Below are positions 49,247 through 58,491 of a DNA stretch of 64,000 bases, one piece after another; within the stretch, counting starts at the first letter, position 1, and each line of letters starts with the position of its first letter. Both the position numbers and the translations under genes were made by a program. The notes beneath the pieces were generated by a model that did not search any database, was not told the origin of the DNA, and saw only the letters and a list, made by a program, of their open reading frames with translations. The stretch is from CAHJXF01 sp038254545. Lineage in GTDB: Bacteria; Pseudomonadota; Gammaproteobacteria; Burkholderiales; Burkholderiaceae_D. Location: NCBI GenBank assembly GCA_038254545.1, contig JBBSGB010000011.1, positions 1-64,000 on the forward strand. The letters run 5' to 3'.

Positions 49247-51334
49247 ATGCCCCTTTTCACGTCCCCCACGTCGCTGCGCATGCCTACCGGCCACTCGCCG
49301 GCGCGCCTGATCGCTTCGGACACGCTCGAGCTGCCGCGCTGGGCGCTGATCGCGCTCTGCCTCGTCTATATCCTGCCCGGGCTGATCGGGCGCGACCCGT
49401 GGAAGAGCGAAGACGCGGCAGGCTTCGGCGTGATGTGGACGATGGCCACCGGTTCGGGTTATGGCGGCATCGCGGACTGGCTCCTGCCCAACGTGGCGGG
49501 CGCGCCGGTACTCGACTCGGGACCGCTGATGTATTGGGTCGGGGCCATCTGCATCGCGATTTTCGGGCATGTCGTCAACGCGGCGCTCGCGGCACGGCTC
49601 GCGACGGTGATCTTCTTTTTCGTGACGGTCGGAGGCATCTGGTACGCGACCTATCTGGTCGGACGGCGCGCCGCTGCGCAACCGGCCGCGCTCGCGTTCG
49701 GCGGCCAGCCCGAGGCGCGCGACTACGGCCGCGTGCTCGCCGATGGCGCGCTGCTGATCCTGCTGGCGACCATCGGCCTCCTGGTTCGCGCGCACGAGAG
49801 TTCTTCGGACGTCGCCATGCTCGCGATGCTTGCGCTCGCGCTCTACGGCATGGCGCGCAGCCTCGACTTTCGCAAGGCGGGCGCCGGCTGGATCGCGGTC
49901 GCCATCGTCGGCCTCACGCTCTCGCGCGGGCCCGCACCGGCGCTCGCGATCCTCGCGCTGTGGCTGGTCCTGATCGCGTTCAACGACGACTTCAAACCGG
50001 CGCGACGCGCGACCGCGACTGTCCTCGTCCCGATCACGATCGCAGGACTTGCGATCTGGCCGCTTGCTACCTGGATCGCAGTGCCCGACGCCGCGACGCA
50101 TATCAATGCTCGTCTAGCAGAATGGGCGCGCTACTTCGACGGGATCGATGCGCGCGCCGCGGGCAAGTACGTGCGCACCTTGCCGTGGACCACATGGATC
50201 GCGTGGCCGCTCGCGTTCTGGGGTGCATGGACGTGGAGAAAGCGCTTGGCGGCCGCGCACATCGCATTGCCTGGCGGCTTCGTACTCGCGATGCTGGGCG
50301 TGCTGTGCTCGACCTCGGACACGTCCGATGGACAACTGCTGCTGGTGTTGCCCGGACTGGTGATGCTCGCCGCCTTCGGCCTTCCGACCCTGCGCCGGGG
50401 AGGCGCCAATGCGTTCGACTGGTTCAGCCTGATGCTGTATTCGATCGTGGCGATCTTCATCTGGTTCGCATGGTTCGCGCGGGTGACGGGCGCACCCGCG
50501 GGGTTCGCGCGCAGCATCGCGCGCCTGATCCCGGGTGCTGCGCCCGAGTTCAGGCCGGTCGTGTTTGCGATCGCGCTCGCGGCAACCATCGCGTGGCTGG
50601 CGATCGTGCGCTGGCGCATCGTCGCGCATCCCAAGGTGCTCTGGCGCAGCGTCGTGCTCGCGTCAGGCGGATTGATCCTGGCGTGGACGCTGACGGCCAC
50701 GCTGTTCCTGCACGCGATCGACTACGGCCGCACCTATCGAGATGTCGCGAGCACATTGTCCGCGGCATTGAGTGCCGCACTGAGTACGCCAGTAAGCGCT
50801 GCGCCGAGCACCCCGCAGAAGGCCCGCGCGCCGGCCGACAAGCGCGCACGTGCGGCGGGAGGATCGGCAACGGGCGCTACACGCGACGCACGCTTCGCCA
50901 GCGCGCCCGGCGGCTCGTGCGTCGCCACCGATGGACTCGGCCTCGCGCAGCGCGCATCGTTCGCGTGGTTCGCCGATGTGCGCTTTTCGCGCGTCGATTA
51001 TTCGGGCAGAAACATCGATGACTGCGACTACCTGCTGCGCCAGGACCTGACGCGCAAACCGCGCGCCGAAACCTTGCCGCAAAGCCGCTGGACACTGCTG
51101 TGGGAAGGCCGCCGTGCGGCCGACCGCGACGAGCGCTTCAGGCTCTATCGAAAGAGCGGCGCCGGCACGACCCGCGGCGCCGGTGATGCGATCGATCGCA
51201 ACGATGGGCGCGACGCACTCACGCCTGCAGCTACGCTCGTCGTTCCCGTGCGGAGTACGGGAGGTCCGGCTGCGGGCTCGCGTGCGGGTCCGGCAGCCGC
51301 GTCGCCGACCGACGTTCCGAAAAAGGCGCCGTGA
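49247..51334 (+). CDS. GT39/ArnT-like membrane glycosyltransferase-type protein
   Basis: Large membrane protein, ~695 aa, with about ten hydrophobic segments. The early loop DPWKSEDAAGFGVMWTMATG is the acidic catalytic-type loop of ArnT/PMT (GT39-like) glycosyltransferases, which use lipid-linked sugars in the periplasm. Segments run from about residue 50 to 505. The C-terminus is a soluble domain interrupted by low-complexity Ala/Ser/Pro sequence (STLSAALSAALSTPVSAAPS) and ends in a Gly/Ala/Pro-rich tail. The start is uncertain (49247 or 49280). The MATE gene starts inside its stop (GTGA). Sugar donor and target unknown. Confidence 0.75.
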   Translation: MPLFTSPTSLRMPTGHSPARLIASDTLELPRWALIALCLVYILPGLIGRDPWKSEDAAGFGVMWTMATGSGYGGIADWLLPNVAGAPVLDSGPLMYWVGAICIAIFGHVVNAALAARLATVIFFFVTVGGIWYATYLVGRRAAAQPAALAFGGQPEARDYGRVLADGALLILLATIGLLVRAHESSSDVAMLAMLALALYGMARSLDFRKAGAGWIAVAIVGLTLSRGPAPALAILALWLVLIAFNDDFKPARRATATVLVPITIAGLAIWPLATWIAVPDAATHINARLAEWARYFDGIDARAAGKYVRTLPWTTWIAWPLAFWGAWTWRKRLAAAHIALPGGFVLAMLGVLCSTSDTSDGQLLLVLPGLVMLAAFGLPTLRRGGANAFDWFSLMLYSIVAIFIWFAWFARVTGAPAGFARSIARLIPGAAPEFRPVVFAIALAATIAWLAIVRWRIVAHPKVLWRSVVLASGGLILAWTLTATLFLHAIDYGRTYRDVASTLSAALSAALSTPVSAAPSTPQKARAPADKRARAAGGSATGATRDARFASAPGGSCVATDGLGLAQRASFAWFADVRFSRVDYSGRNIDDCDYLLRQDLTRKPRAETLPQSRWTLLWEGRRAADRDERFRLYRKSGAGTTRGAGDAIDRNDGRDALTPAATLVVPVRSTGGPAAGSRAGPAAASPTDVPKKAP

Positions 51335-52734
51335 CGCGAGAACCGGCCGAAGCGCACGACCGGATCGATCCCCCGCGCGTGCGTCTATCCGGCATCGCGC
51401 TGGTCCGTCGCATCCTCGCGCAGGCGTGGCCGGTATTGATCGGGCAATGGGCGTCGATCGCCTTCGGCGTGGCCGACACCATCATGGTCGGTCACTCGTC
51501 GCCGCAGGATCTGGCGGCGATGGCGCTCGGGTCCAGCATCTACGCGAGCGTCTTCGTGGGACTGATGGGCGTGGTGATTGCGCTGACGCCGATCATTGCG
51601 CAACACTTCGGCGGCGAACGACACGCGGAAATCGGCAAGACCTACATGCAGGGCCTGTGGGTCGCGCTGTGGCTGACCATCGTCGGCGACGTTGCGATGG
51701 GCTTTCCCGATGCGTGGCTGGTGATGAGTCCGGTCGATGCCGGAGTCGCGTCGCGCGTGGCCGCCTATCTGCATGCGTTGATGTTCGCGCTGCCCGCCGC
51801 ACTCGTGTTTCGCACCGTCTATTCGCTCAACGTCGCGGTGTCGCGCCCGAAGGTGACGATGGCGATCAACCTGGTCGGGCTCGGGCTCAAGATTCCGCTC
51901 AACTATGTGTTGATCTACGGCGAGTTCGGCCTGCCCCCACTGGGTGCCGCGGGCTGCGGCTATGCGACAGCGATCGTGATGTGGACGTCGTGCGGCATCG
52001 CGTTGATCGCGCTGTCACGCGATCCGTTCTATCGACGCTTCGCGATTCGCTTCGACTGGCCGCGCTGGAAGTACCAGCGCGACTTGCTGCGGCTGGGCAT
52101 TCCCACCGGACTGTCGTACATCGTCGAGGTCACCTCGTTCACCTTCATGACGCTGCTGGTCGCAGGTCTCGGCACGCGCGTGACCGGCGGGCACCAGATC
52201 GTTGCGAACCTCGCCGCGTTCTGCTTCATGCTGCCGCTGTCGCTTGCGGTCGCGACGTCGGCCATCGTCGCGCAATTCATCGGCGCGAACGATGGTATCG
52301 GCGCACGACGCGCGACGCGCGCGGGGCTGCGTCTGGCGGCGGGAATCGCGTTGGTCGTGTCCGGCCTCGTCTGGTTCGGCCGCCACACCATCATCGGCTT
52401 CTATACCGACGACGATGCCGTCGCCGCCGTCGCCCTGTCGCTCATCGGTTTCGTCGCGGTCTTCCACCTGTTCGACGCGGTGCAGGGCATGTCGGGATTC
52501 ATCCTGCGCGCCTACAAGCGCGCGGTCGCGCCGATGGTGGTCTATACCGTATCGCTGTGGGGTATCGGCCTGGTCGGCGGCTGGTGGATCGCATTCCATC
52601 CGGTGATCGGTGGCGCGGCGCTCGGAGCGAGCGGGCTGTGGGGTGCATCGACGGTAAGCCTCGGCGTCGCGGCCCTCGTGCTCCTGGTGTGGATGGTGCG
52701 CGTGTCGCGACGACCGTTGCGGGAGTCGCAGTGA
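51331..52734 (+). CDS. MATE-family efflux transporter
   Basis: Cation-coupled multidrug/toxin exporter (NorM-like), 467 aa with 12 predicted membrane segments. It opens with AWPVLIGQWASIAFGVADTI, where the MATE motif VADTIMVGH follows, and has the paired second half (GLSYIVEVTSFTFMTLLVAG). GTG at 51331 overlaps the preceding stop as GTGA, so the two genes are translationally coupled. Convergent with orn, one base apart. Confidence 0.94.
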   Translation: MTREPAEAHDRIDPPRVRLSGIALVRRILAQAWPVLIGQWASIAFGVADTIMVGHSSPQDLAAMALGSSIYASVFVGLMGVVIALTPIIAQHFGGERHAEIGKTYMQGLWVALWLTIVGDVAMGFPDAWLVMSPVDAGVASRVAAYLHALMFALPAALVFRTVYSLNVAVSRPKVTMAINLVGLGLKIPLNYVLIYGEFGLPPLGAAGCGYATAIVMWTSCGIALIALSRDPFYRRFAIRFDWPRWKYQRDLLRLGIPTGLSYIVEVTSFTFMTLLVAGLGTRVTGGHQIVANLAAFCFMLPLSLAVATSAIVAQFIGANDGIGARRATRAGLRLAAGIALVVSGLVWFGRHTIIGFYTDDDAVAAVALSLIGFVAVFHLFDAVQGMSGFILRAYKRAVAPMVVYTVSLWGIGLVGGWWIAFHPVIGGAALGASGLWGASTVSLGVAALVLLVWMVRVSRRPLRESQ

Positions 52735-52735
52735 C

Positions 52736-53329
52736 TCACACCTTCAAGAAATGCTCGCGATAGTGCTTCAACTCGGCGATCGATTCGTGGATGTCGGCCA
52801 ACGCCTCGTGCTTCTGATGCTTCTTGAACGAAGCCGCGACCTCGGGCTTCCAGCGCTTGCACAACTCCTTCAAGGTACTCACATCGAGGTTGCGATAGTG
52901 AAAGAAGGTTTCGAGCTTGGGCATCGCGCGCGCCATGAAGCGGCGGTCCTGGCAGATCGAATTGCCGCACATCGGCGACTTGCCGCGCGGCACGTGGCGC
53001 TTCAGAAAGGCGATCAACGCGGCTTCGACATCGGCCTCGCTCGCCGTCGATGCGCGCACCTTGTCCGTCAGGCCCGAGCGCGCATGGGTGGACGTGTTCC
53101 AACTGTCCATGCCGCCAAGCACTTCGTCGGTCTGATGGATCACATACACCGGCGCCTCGGCGAGCGTCTCGAGGTTTGCGTCGGTCACGACCACCGCGAT
53201 CTCGATCACGCGATCGCGATCGGGATCGAGCCCGGTCATCTCCATGTCGAGCCAGATCAGGCGGCTTTCGTCACTGCCGGTTTTCGTGGGCGAATCTTCC
53301 GCGGACGTGGAGCTTGCTGGTTGTGACAT
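52736..53329 (-). CDS. orn: Oligoribonuclease Orn
   Basis: DEDDh 3'-5' exonuclease that degrades di- and oligoribonucleotides, including pGpG. It is 197 aa with a short, Ser/Thr-rich N-terminal extension of about 20 residues before LIWLDMEMTGLDPDRDRVIE. Catalytic DxE in DMEMTG, MCGNSICQDRRF, and HEALADIHESIAEL with the final His/Asp. Start ATG 53329. Divergent from the M48 protease gene. Confidence 0.97.
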   Translation of the reverse strand: MSQPASSTSAEDSPTKTGSDESRLIWLDMEMTGLDPDRDRVIEIAVVVTDANLETLAEAPVYVIHQTDEVLGGMDSWNTSTHARSGLTDKVRASTASEADVEAALIAFLKRHVPRGKSPMCGNSICQDRRFMARAMPKLETFFHYRNLDVSTLKELCKRWKPEVAASFKKHQKHEALADIHESIAELKHYREHFLKV

Positions 53330-53430
53330 AATTTTTTCGGTGTGTCCGACGGCTCGAACATTTCGCGCGTCACTGCGGCGCATAGCTGAAGCACGTTCTG
53401 CTCTAAAAAAATCGCACCGAATCTTCTCAC

Positions 53431-54750
53431 ATGTTCACCAGCCTCTTCACGAACCTTTTCATCGCGGCGCTGCTGGCAACGACCATCGCCAAGCTCTGGC
53501 TTTCGTCGCGCCAGATGCGCTTCGTAGTCGCTCATCGAGGCGCGGTGCCGACGCGATTCGCCGAGACGGTCACGCTGGCCGCGCATCGGAAAGCGGCCGA
53601 CTACACCATCGCACGCGCGCGCATCGGCATGTTCGAGACGCTCGTGAACGCGGCGTTGCTGGTCGGCTTCACGTTGCTCGGCGGCCTGCAGATGATCGAC
53701 GACGTCCTCGCGCAATGGATCGGCGCCTCCCATCCGATGTGGCACCAGCTAGCATTCGTCGGCATGGTGTCGGTGATCTACACCATGGTCGATCTGCCCT
53801 TCGCGCTCTATCGCCAGTTCGTGCTCGAAGCGCACTTTGGTTTCAATCGCATGTCGATCGGCCTGTTCGTGGCCGACATGGCGAAGAACACACTGCTCGC
53901 GATCGCACTCGGCGCGCCGCTGGTCGCGCTGGTGCTGTGGCTGATGCAGGCGGCCGGATCGCTGTGGTGGCTGTATGCGTGGTTCGTGTGGATCGCGTTC
54001 AACCTGTTGCTGCTGTGGCTGTTCCCGACTTTCATCGCGCCGCTCTTCAACAAGTTCCAGCCGCTTGCAGACACCAGCCTGAAGACGCGCATCGAAGGCC
54101 TCCTCAAGCGCTGCGGCTTCGCATCCAAGGGCGTGTTCGTGATGGATGGCAGCAAGCGTTCGGCGCATGGCAACGCGTATTTCACGGGGCTGGGCGCGGC
54201 CAAGCGCATCGTGTTCTTCGACACGCTGATCTCGAAACTGACGCCCGACGAAATCGAGGCCGTGCTCGCGCACGAGCTCGGCCACTTTGCGAAGAAGCAC
54301 GTGGTCAAGCGCATCGCGTGGGGCTTTGCGATGAGCCTTGCCGGACTCGCGCTGCTGGGCTGGCTCGCGCAGCAACCGTGGTTCTATCTCGGCCTGGGCA
54401 CCGATCCCACCATCGCCACGCGCAACGTGTTCGCGCTGATGCTGTTCTTCCTGGTGTTGCCGGTGTTCCTGTTTCCGCTCTCGCCGGTGTCCAGCTTCAC
54501 GTCGCGCCGCCACGAATTCGAAGCCGACGCGTACGCGGCAGTCCATGCCGATCCCGACGATCTGATCCGCGCGCTGGTCAAGCTCTACGAGGACAATGCA
54601 TCGACCTTGACACCCGACCCGCTGCACTCGACCTTCTACGATTCGCATCCGCCTGCTGCCCTGCGCATCGGGCGGCTTGAGTCGTTCGCGCGAGCCGATC
54701 GCGGCGCCGCGAACGCAGCACAACGCGCAGCGCGAGCGTCCGCCTCATGA
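53431..54750 (+). CDS. M48-family membrane metallopeptidase (Ste24-like)
   Basis: Integral membrane zinc protease, 439 aa. Several membrane segments precede the active site AVLAHELGHFAKKHVVKR (HExxH), with a third ligand likely in RRHEFEADAYAA. The N-terminal M48_N (CAAX-protease-like) domain and the length match the Ste24/HtpX-related group. ATG at 53431. Its stop overlaps the phhB start (ATGA), giving an M48-phhB-rsgA chain. Confidence 0.93.
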   Translation: MFTSLFTNLFIAALLATTIAKLWLSSRQMRFVVAHRGAVPTRFAETVTLAAHRKAADYTIARARIGMFETLVNAALLVGFTLLGGLQMIDDVLAQWIGASHPMWHQLAFVGMVSVIYTMVDLPFALYRQFVLEAHFGFNRMSIGLFVADMAKNTLLAIALGAPLVALVLWLMQAAGSLWWLYAWFVWIAFNLLLLWLFPTFIAPLFNKFQPLADTSLKTRIEGLLKRCGFASKGVFVMDGSKRSAHGNAYFTGLGAAKRIVFFDTLISKLTPDEIEAVLAHELGHFAKKHVVKRIAWGFAMSLAGLALLGWLAQQPWFYLGLGTDPTIATRNVFALMLFFLVLPVFLFPLSPVSSFTSRRHEFEADAYAAVHADPDDLIRALVKLYEDNASTLTPDPLHSTFYDSHPPAALRIGRLESFARADRGAANAAQRAARASAS

Positions 54751-55124
54751 TCAAGACCTTCGAAGAACTCTTCGCATCGCATTGTCACGCTCGCGAAGGG
54801 CGCGAGGCGATGGACGACGACACGGTGCGCGCGCAACTGGTCGAACTGCCGGAGTGGGGCAGCGATGGCAAGCGCATCCATCGCAGCTACAAGTTCGCGA
54901 ACTACTGGGAAGCGATCGCCTTCGTCAATTCGATCACCTACATGGTTCATGCCGAGGATCATCACCCCGAACTGGTGGTCGGCTACGACAAGGTCGAGGT
55001 GCGCTACAACACGCATTCGGTCGGCGGCATTTCTATGAATGATTTCATCGGTGCGGCGAAGTGCGATGCGACGTATGCGAATCGCCCGCATATGCTTGGC
55101 GCGTCTGCCGAAGTTTCCGCTTGA
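54747..55124 (+). CDS. phhB: 4a-hydroxytetrahydrobiopterin dehydratase
   Basis: Pterin-4a-carbinolamine dehydratase, which regenerates the pterin cofactor after aromatic hydroxylation. It is 125 aa. Active-site motif VHAEDHHPELVVGYDKVEVR with catalytic histidines, and KFANYWEAIAFVNSITYMVH. The N-terminus has ~15 residues beyond E. coli-type relatives. Overlaps the M48 gene by 4 nt and rsgA by 4 nt. No phenylalanine hydroxylase gene lies nearby. Confidence 0.93.
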   Translation: MIKTFEELFASHCHAREGREAMDDDTVRAQLVELPEWGSDGKRIHRSYKFANYWEAIAFVNSITYMVHAEDHHPELVVGYDKVEVRYNTHSVGGISMNDFIGAAKCDATYANRPHMLGASAEVSA

Positions 55125-56092
55125 GCGACTTGCTCGTCGGTCGCATCGTCGCCGCGCACGGTCGGCACTACGTCGTCGTCACCGAGTCGGGCCAGCGTCT
55201 GGTCTGTTTCACGCGCGGCAAGAAGAGCGAGGCCGCGTGTGGCGACCAGGTCGATGTCCAAGACACCGGTTCGGGCCAGGGCGTGATTGCGGCGATCCGG
55301 CCGCGGCGCAATCTGCTGAGCCGCTCGAACTCCTTTCGCACCAAGCTGGTCGCCGCGAATCTCGATCAGCTCGCAATCGTGGTCGCGACCTCGCCGCCGT
55401 TTTCGGACGAGCTGCTCGGTCGTACGCTGGTCGCCGCGAACAGCATAGCCGTGCCGGTGCGGATCCTGCTCAACAAGATCGACCTCGTCGATCGCGTTGC
55501 CGCCGCGCGCGAGACGCTGGCGCTCTATGCATCGCTGGGTTATGCGGTCGACGAGATCTCGGTCAAGACGGAAGCGCCGCTTGCGCGTGCAACCCTGATG
55601 CAGCATTTCGCCGGGCGCACGACCTTGCTGGTCGGGCAGTCGGGCATGGGTAAATCGTCGCTGCTCAACCTGCTCGTGCCCGATGCGCAGGCCGCGATCC
55701 GCGAAATTTCTGAGGCCCTGCAGACCGGCAAGCACACCACCACCGACGCGCGCCTCTATCGATTGGAACCCGGCGATGACGACGACGGCACGGCGCGCCC
55801 CCACCCCAAGTCTTCCCCGAACGGGGAGGGAGTAACGAAAGCCGAAGGCGCGCTGATCGACACACCGGGCTTTCAGGAATTCGGCCTCGCGCACCTGACG
55901 CCGGGCACGATAGAACGCGCATTCCCCGAGATCCGTCCCTTTCTCGGACAGTGCCGCTTCGTGAACTGCATGCATCTGCAGGAGCCCGGGTGCGCCATTC
56001 TCGAAGCGCGCGATCGAGGCAACATCGAATCACGCCGCTACGACCTCTTCGCGAAGCTCACGCGCGAGAGCAGCGGCTTTCGCGATCGTTGA
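55121..56092 (+). CDS. rsgA: Ribosome small-subunit GTPase RsgA
   Basis: Circularly permuted GTPase that matures 30S subunits, 323 aa. Order: OB-fold N-domain, G4 LLNKIDLV, G1 GQSGMGKSSLLN, switch HTTTDARLYRL, G3 DTPGFQEFGL, and the C-terminal zinc module CRFVNCMHLQEPGC. The start is TTG at 55121, overlapping the phhB stop as TTGA; the in-frame codons before it lie inside phhB. A ~25-residue insertion (DDDDGTARPHPKSSPNGEG and on) sits between the switch and G3, where relatives have a short turn. Confidence 0.95.
   Translation: MSDLLVGRIVAAHGRHYVVVTESGQRLVCFTRGKKSEAACGDQVDVQDTGSGQGVIAAIRPRRNLLSRSNSFRTKLVAANLDQLAIVVATSPPFSDELLGRTLVAANSIAVPVRILLNKIDLVDRVAAARETLALYASLGYAVDEISVKTEAPLARATLMQHFAGRTTLLVGQSGMGKSSLLNLLVPDAQAAIREISEALQTGKHTTTDARLYRLEPGDDDDGTARPHPKSSPNGEGVTKAEGALIDTPGFQEFGLAHLTPGTIERAFPEIRPFLGQCRFVNCMHLQEPGCAILEARDRGNIESRRYDLFAKLTRESSGFRDR
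55797..55840. repeat. REP-like palindromic insertion inside rsgA
   Basis: The in-frame insertion of rsgA contains the palindrome CCCCGAACGGGG within a C-rich/G-rich arm pair, and its translation (ARPHPKSSPNGEG) resembles the peptides produced when small intergenic REP-type repeats insert in genes. It keeps the frame open. Only one copy was noticed in the window. Confidence 0.5.
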
Positions 56093-56108
56093 TTATGCGT
56101 TCACCAAC

Positions 56109-56417
56109 ATGAAGCTCCTGGCTCGCGCGGACAACCTCCTCATCGCCACGCTGTGGCAACGCATGCTCGAAGCCGCGGGCATTCCGTGCGACGTGCGCAA
56201 CCGCTACATCGGCGCGGCGGTCGGCGAATTGCCTGCTGACCAGGTCGCGCCGCAAGTGTGGATCCGCGACGATCGCGATGAGGCGCGCGCATCGGCATTG
56301 CTCGAAGAACTGCGCAAGCCAAGCAGCCTGCCGTCGTGGCAATGCCCGCGTTGCGATGAACTGGTCGAGGGCCAGTTCTTTCAGTGCTGGAACTGCGAAA
56401 TGACAAGGCCGGTCTGA
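56109..56417 (+). CDS. DUF2007 protein with C-terminal zinc ribbon
   Basis: A 102-aa protein. The N-terminal ~70 residues (LLARADNLLIATLWQRMLEA, AGIPCDVRNRYIGAAVGELP) match the DUF2007 putative signal-transducing fold. The C-terminal CPRCDELVEGQFFQCWNC is a four-cysteine zinc ribbon. ATG 56109 is 16 nt after the rsgA stop, so it may be the last gene of that transcript. Role unknown. Confidence 0.85.
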   Translation: MKLLARADNLLIATLWQRMLEAAGIPCDVRNRYIGAAVGELPADQVAPQVWIRDDRDEARASALLEELRKPSSLPSWQCPRCDELVEGQFFQCWNCEMTRPV

Positions 56418-56426
56418 GGCAAGGCG

Positions 56427-56451
56427 ATGGGCCAGCAGGAAGCCGGCCCAT
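56427..56451. terminator. Symmetric hairpin between convergent genes
   Basis: ATGGGCC (56427-56433) and GGCCCAT (56445-56451) form a 7-bp stem with an 11-nt loop, between the DUF2007 gene and the convergent secreted-protein gene. It lacks T runs. A bidirectional terminator is a guess from position. Confidence 0.3.
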
Positions 56452-56458
56452 TCGGGGC

Positions 56459-58378
56459 TCAGCGAAGACGATCCGGGCTCTCCGGATCAGCGCGATCGAG
56501 ATGCTTGACAACACCCGGGACAGGGTCGCCGAAGGCCTCGTTGCCCGCAACGCCGCGCTGCATGGTCCGCTCGACGTAGCGCCCGTTCGCGCCATAGCGT
56601 ACCTGCATGGGTCGATCGAACGCGAAAGCTTGTCCTTCATCGACCACGTGGTGCCAGGTGCGATCGTCTTTCATCGCAGCTATGGGCGGTGGGCTGCTCA
56701 ATATTTTCTTTACCGACGAGCCCGGCGGAAACACGGCCCATTGCGGATCGAACCCCGGTGCGAGTTGCCTGAAGGAGTCGGTCGAGACCACTGCATCCCA
56801 CGCGCCATCGTCTTCGCCGAACATCTTGGCGAATGCGAGCGCGGGCCATTCATTGCCTTCGAAGCCGCCGAATCCTTCGAGAGGCTTGTTGCTGTCGTGC
56901 GAGGCCATCACCCGGCTGTACCGCGGCAACGGCTCCAGCCCCGCCGTTTGATGCCGCCAGGTCTCGTGATGATCCGCGTACCACTTGATACGACCGTCGA
57001 CCATCGTACCCGCAGGGATCGCGTAGGTGCCCATGCGCCGCACGTCCCAGCCGCCGTTCCTGCCGAGCCGCTTCTCGTACTTGAAGCCGAAGCGCATCAG
57101 CGCATCGAGATCGGACTTCGCCTCGGCGCTGACGGGCAAGTCGAGCAGGACGAGATAGGCCCACATCTGGACCATGAATGCGTTCTGCCAGCCGGACGTG
57201 AGCACCGATCCGTCCTTCGAGTATCCATAGGTCGGGTCGGAACAGAACAGGCCGAGATTGTTCTTCGCGCCGCCGGTCTTGTAAGGCGAACTGAAGAGCT
57301 TCGATTCGTCGAAGGTTCCATCGACGAAGCGTTCCTTGTAGAAGCGCGCGTTGGCTTCGACGGAAGCGGCTATCGCGGCAAAGCTCGGGTGACTGCGCGG
57401 CAGCACCGAAAGCAGTTGGCCGCGCGCGATCAGAACCCACGCGGCCGCGCGGGTCTGGTATCCGGAATCGGTGCGCACGAGGGACGTTGCATGATTCCTC
57501 CACTCATCCGGCGCGGTCAGATAGTTCCAGAAATCCCAAAGCACCATCTCGTCGAGGTAGTACGCCTCACCGGTCAGCAGATACGCGACAAACAGGGGGT
57601 GCGCCTGATGCGCGGTATCGGGATAGAAAGGCTTCTGATGCGCGGAGAGAATCTGGTCGCCATGGTCCGACGACGTGACCGACGCGTACGGGTAATCGGT
57701 GTAGATCGGCGCGCGGCCGGTCTTCTCGTCGCGGTAGTGCACGGGCCATGTGAAGAAGGCATCGGCTTCGGCCAGCGTGTTCTTCACCGCGCGTGCATCG
57801 CGCGACGCGAGCGCACGGGCCGCATGTGCGGGCACGATGCCGATGTTGGGGTTCGCGCCACCGGTCGGCATGTAGGCCGGAATGGTGCCGATCGGATTCG
57901 ACTTGTCTGGCACGACCTCGATCTTCTTCGGAAAACTGGTCGGCAGGCTGGCGAGAACGCTCTCGGGAATATCCACGCCGATATGCAGATGTGCGCGCCG
58001 CGCGACCTCGTCCGTGACCTGCGGCACGACCGCTGCGCGGCTGCCGGACTGAAACGGCCCGTGCTTGGATCGACCATAGGGCAGCAGCGTCATCTCGCCG
58101 TCGAACGCGGTCTTGCCGTCGACCACGATCTTGTAGTGTCCCGACCGATCGACCGCCTGCGGCCCGTGCAAGGAACCGTTCTCGAGGACCACGGTCGTGC
58201 CGTAGTCGCTTCGATAGACGCGTGCCGATACATTCGGTTTCTCGATGACGAGCACGTCGCCTGTGCCCGAGGCATTGCCGAAATCGCTGGTGATCTCGAC
58301 TTGCGATTGAGCGATCGCCTCACCGACGGAAGCCGCCTGTATCGTGAAAATGAAGATGACGAACGCCAGTGTGCGCAT
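56459..58378 (-). CDS. Secreted protein of unknown function, beta/alpha-toroid-like
   Basis: Periplasmic or secreted protein, 639 aa from ATG 58378. The signal peptide ends about GEAIAQS. The first ~150 residues look beta-rich (VLVIEKPNVSARVYRSDYGT). The rest has repeated long amphipathic helices typical of alpha/alpha-toroid enzymes (HPLFVAYLLTGEAYYLDEMV; QTRAAAWVLIARGQLLSVLP). The layout recalls polysaccharide-acting enzymes, but I cannot name a family. It lies 113 nt downstream of the FabF-like ketosynthase on the same strand and is the likely last gene of that operon. An in-frame extension to 58612 would erase the signal peptide and is not favoured. Confidence 0.7.
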   Translation of the reverse strand: MRTLAFVIFIFTIQAASVGEAIAQSQVEITSDFGNASGTGDVLVIEKPNVSARVYRSDYGTTVVLENGSLHGPQAVDRSGHYKIVVDGKTAFDGEMTLLPYGRSKHGPFQSGSRAAVVPQVTDEVARRAHLHIGVDIPESVLASLPTSFPKKIEVVPDKSNPIGTIPAYMPTGGANPNIGIVPAHAARALASRDARAVKNTLAEADAFFTWPVHYRDEKTGRAPIYTDYPYASVTSSDHGDQILSAHQKPFYPDTAHQAHPLFVAYLLTGEAYYLDEMVLWDFWNYLTAPDEWRNHATSLVRTDSGYQTRAAAWVLIARGQLLSVLPRSHPSFAAIAASVEANARFYKERFVDGTFDESKLFSSPYKTGGAKNNLGLFCSDPTYGYSKDGSVLTSGWQNAFMVQMWAYLVLLDLPVSAEAKSDLDALMRFGFKYEKRLGRNGGWDVRRMGTYAIPAGTMVDGRIKWYADHHETWRHQTAGLEPLPRYSRVMASHDSNKPLEGFGGFEGNEWPALAFAKMFGEDDGAWDAVVSTDSFRQLAPGFDPQWAVFPPGSSVKKILSSPPPIAAMKDDRTWHHVVDEGQAFAFDRPMQVRYGANGRYVERTMQRGVAGNEAFGDPVPGVVKHLDRADPESPDRLR

Positions 58379-58491
58379 GAATCTGTGCCGGTGGTGGTGA
58401 ATTGATACGGAGTCGATGTGCGCCACGGAGTTCCGGATCAGAGGGATCGTTGCACCCGATCTCCGCACGCAATCCTCGCGCCGCATGGCAA

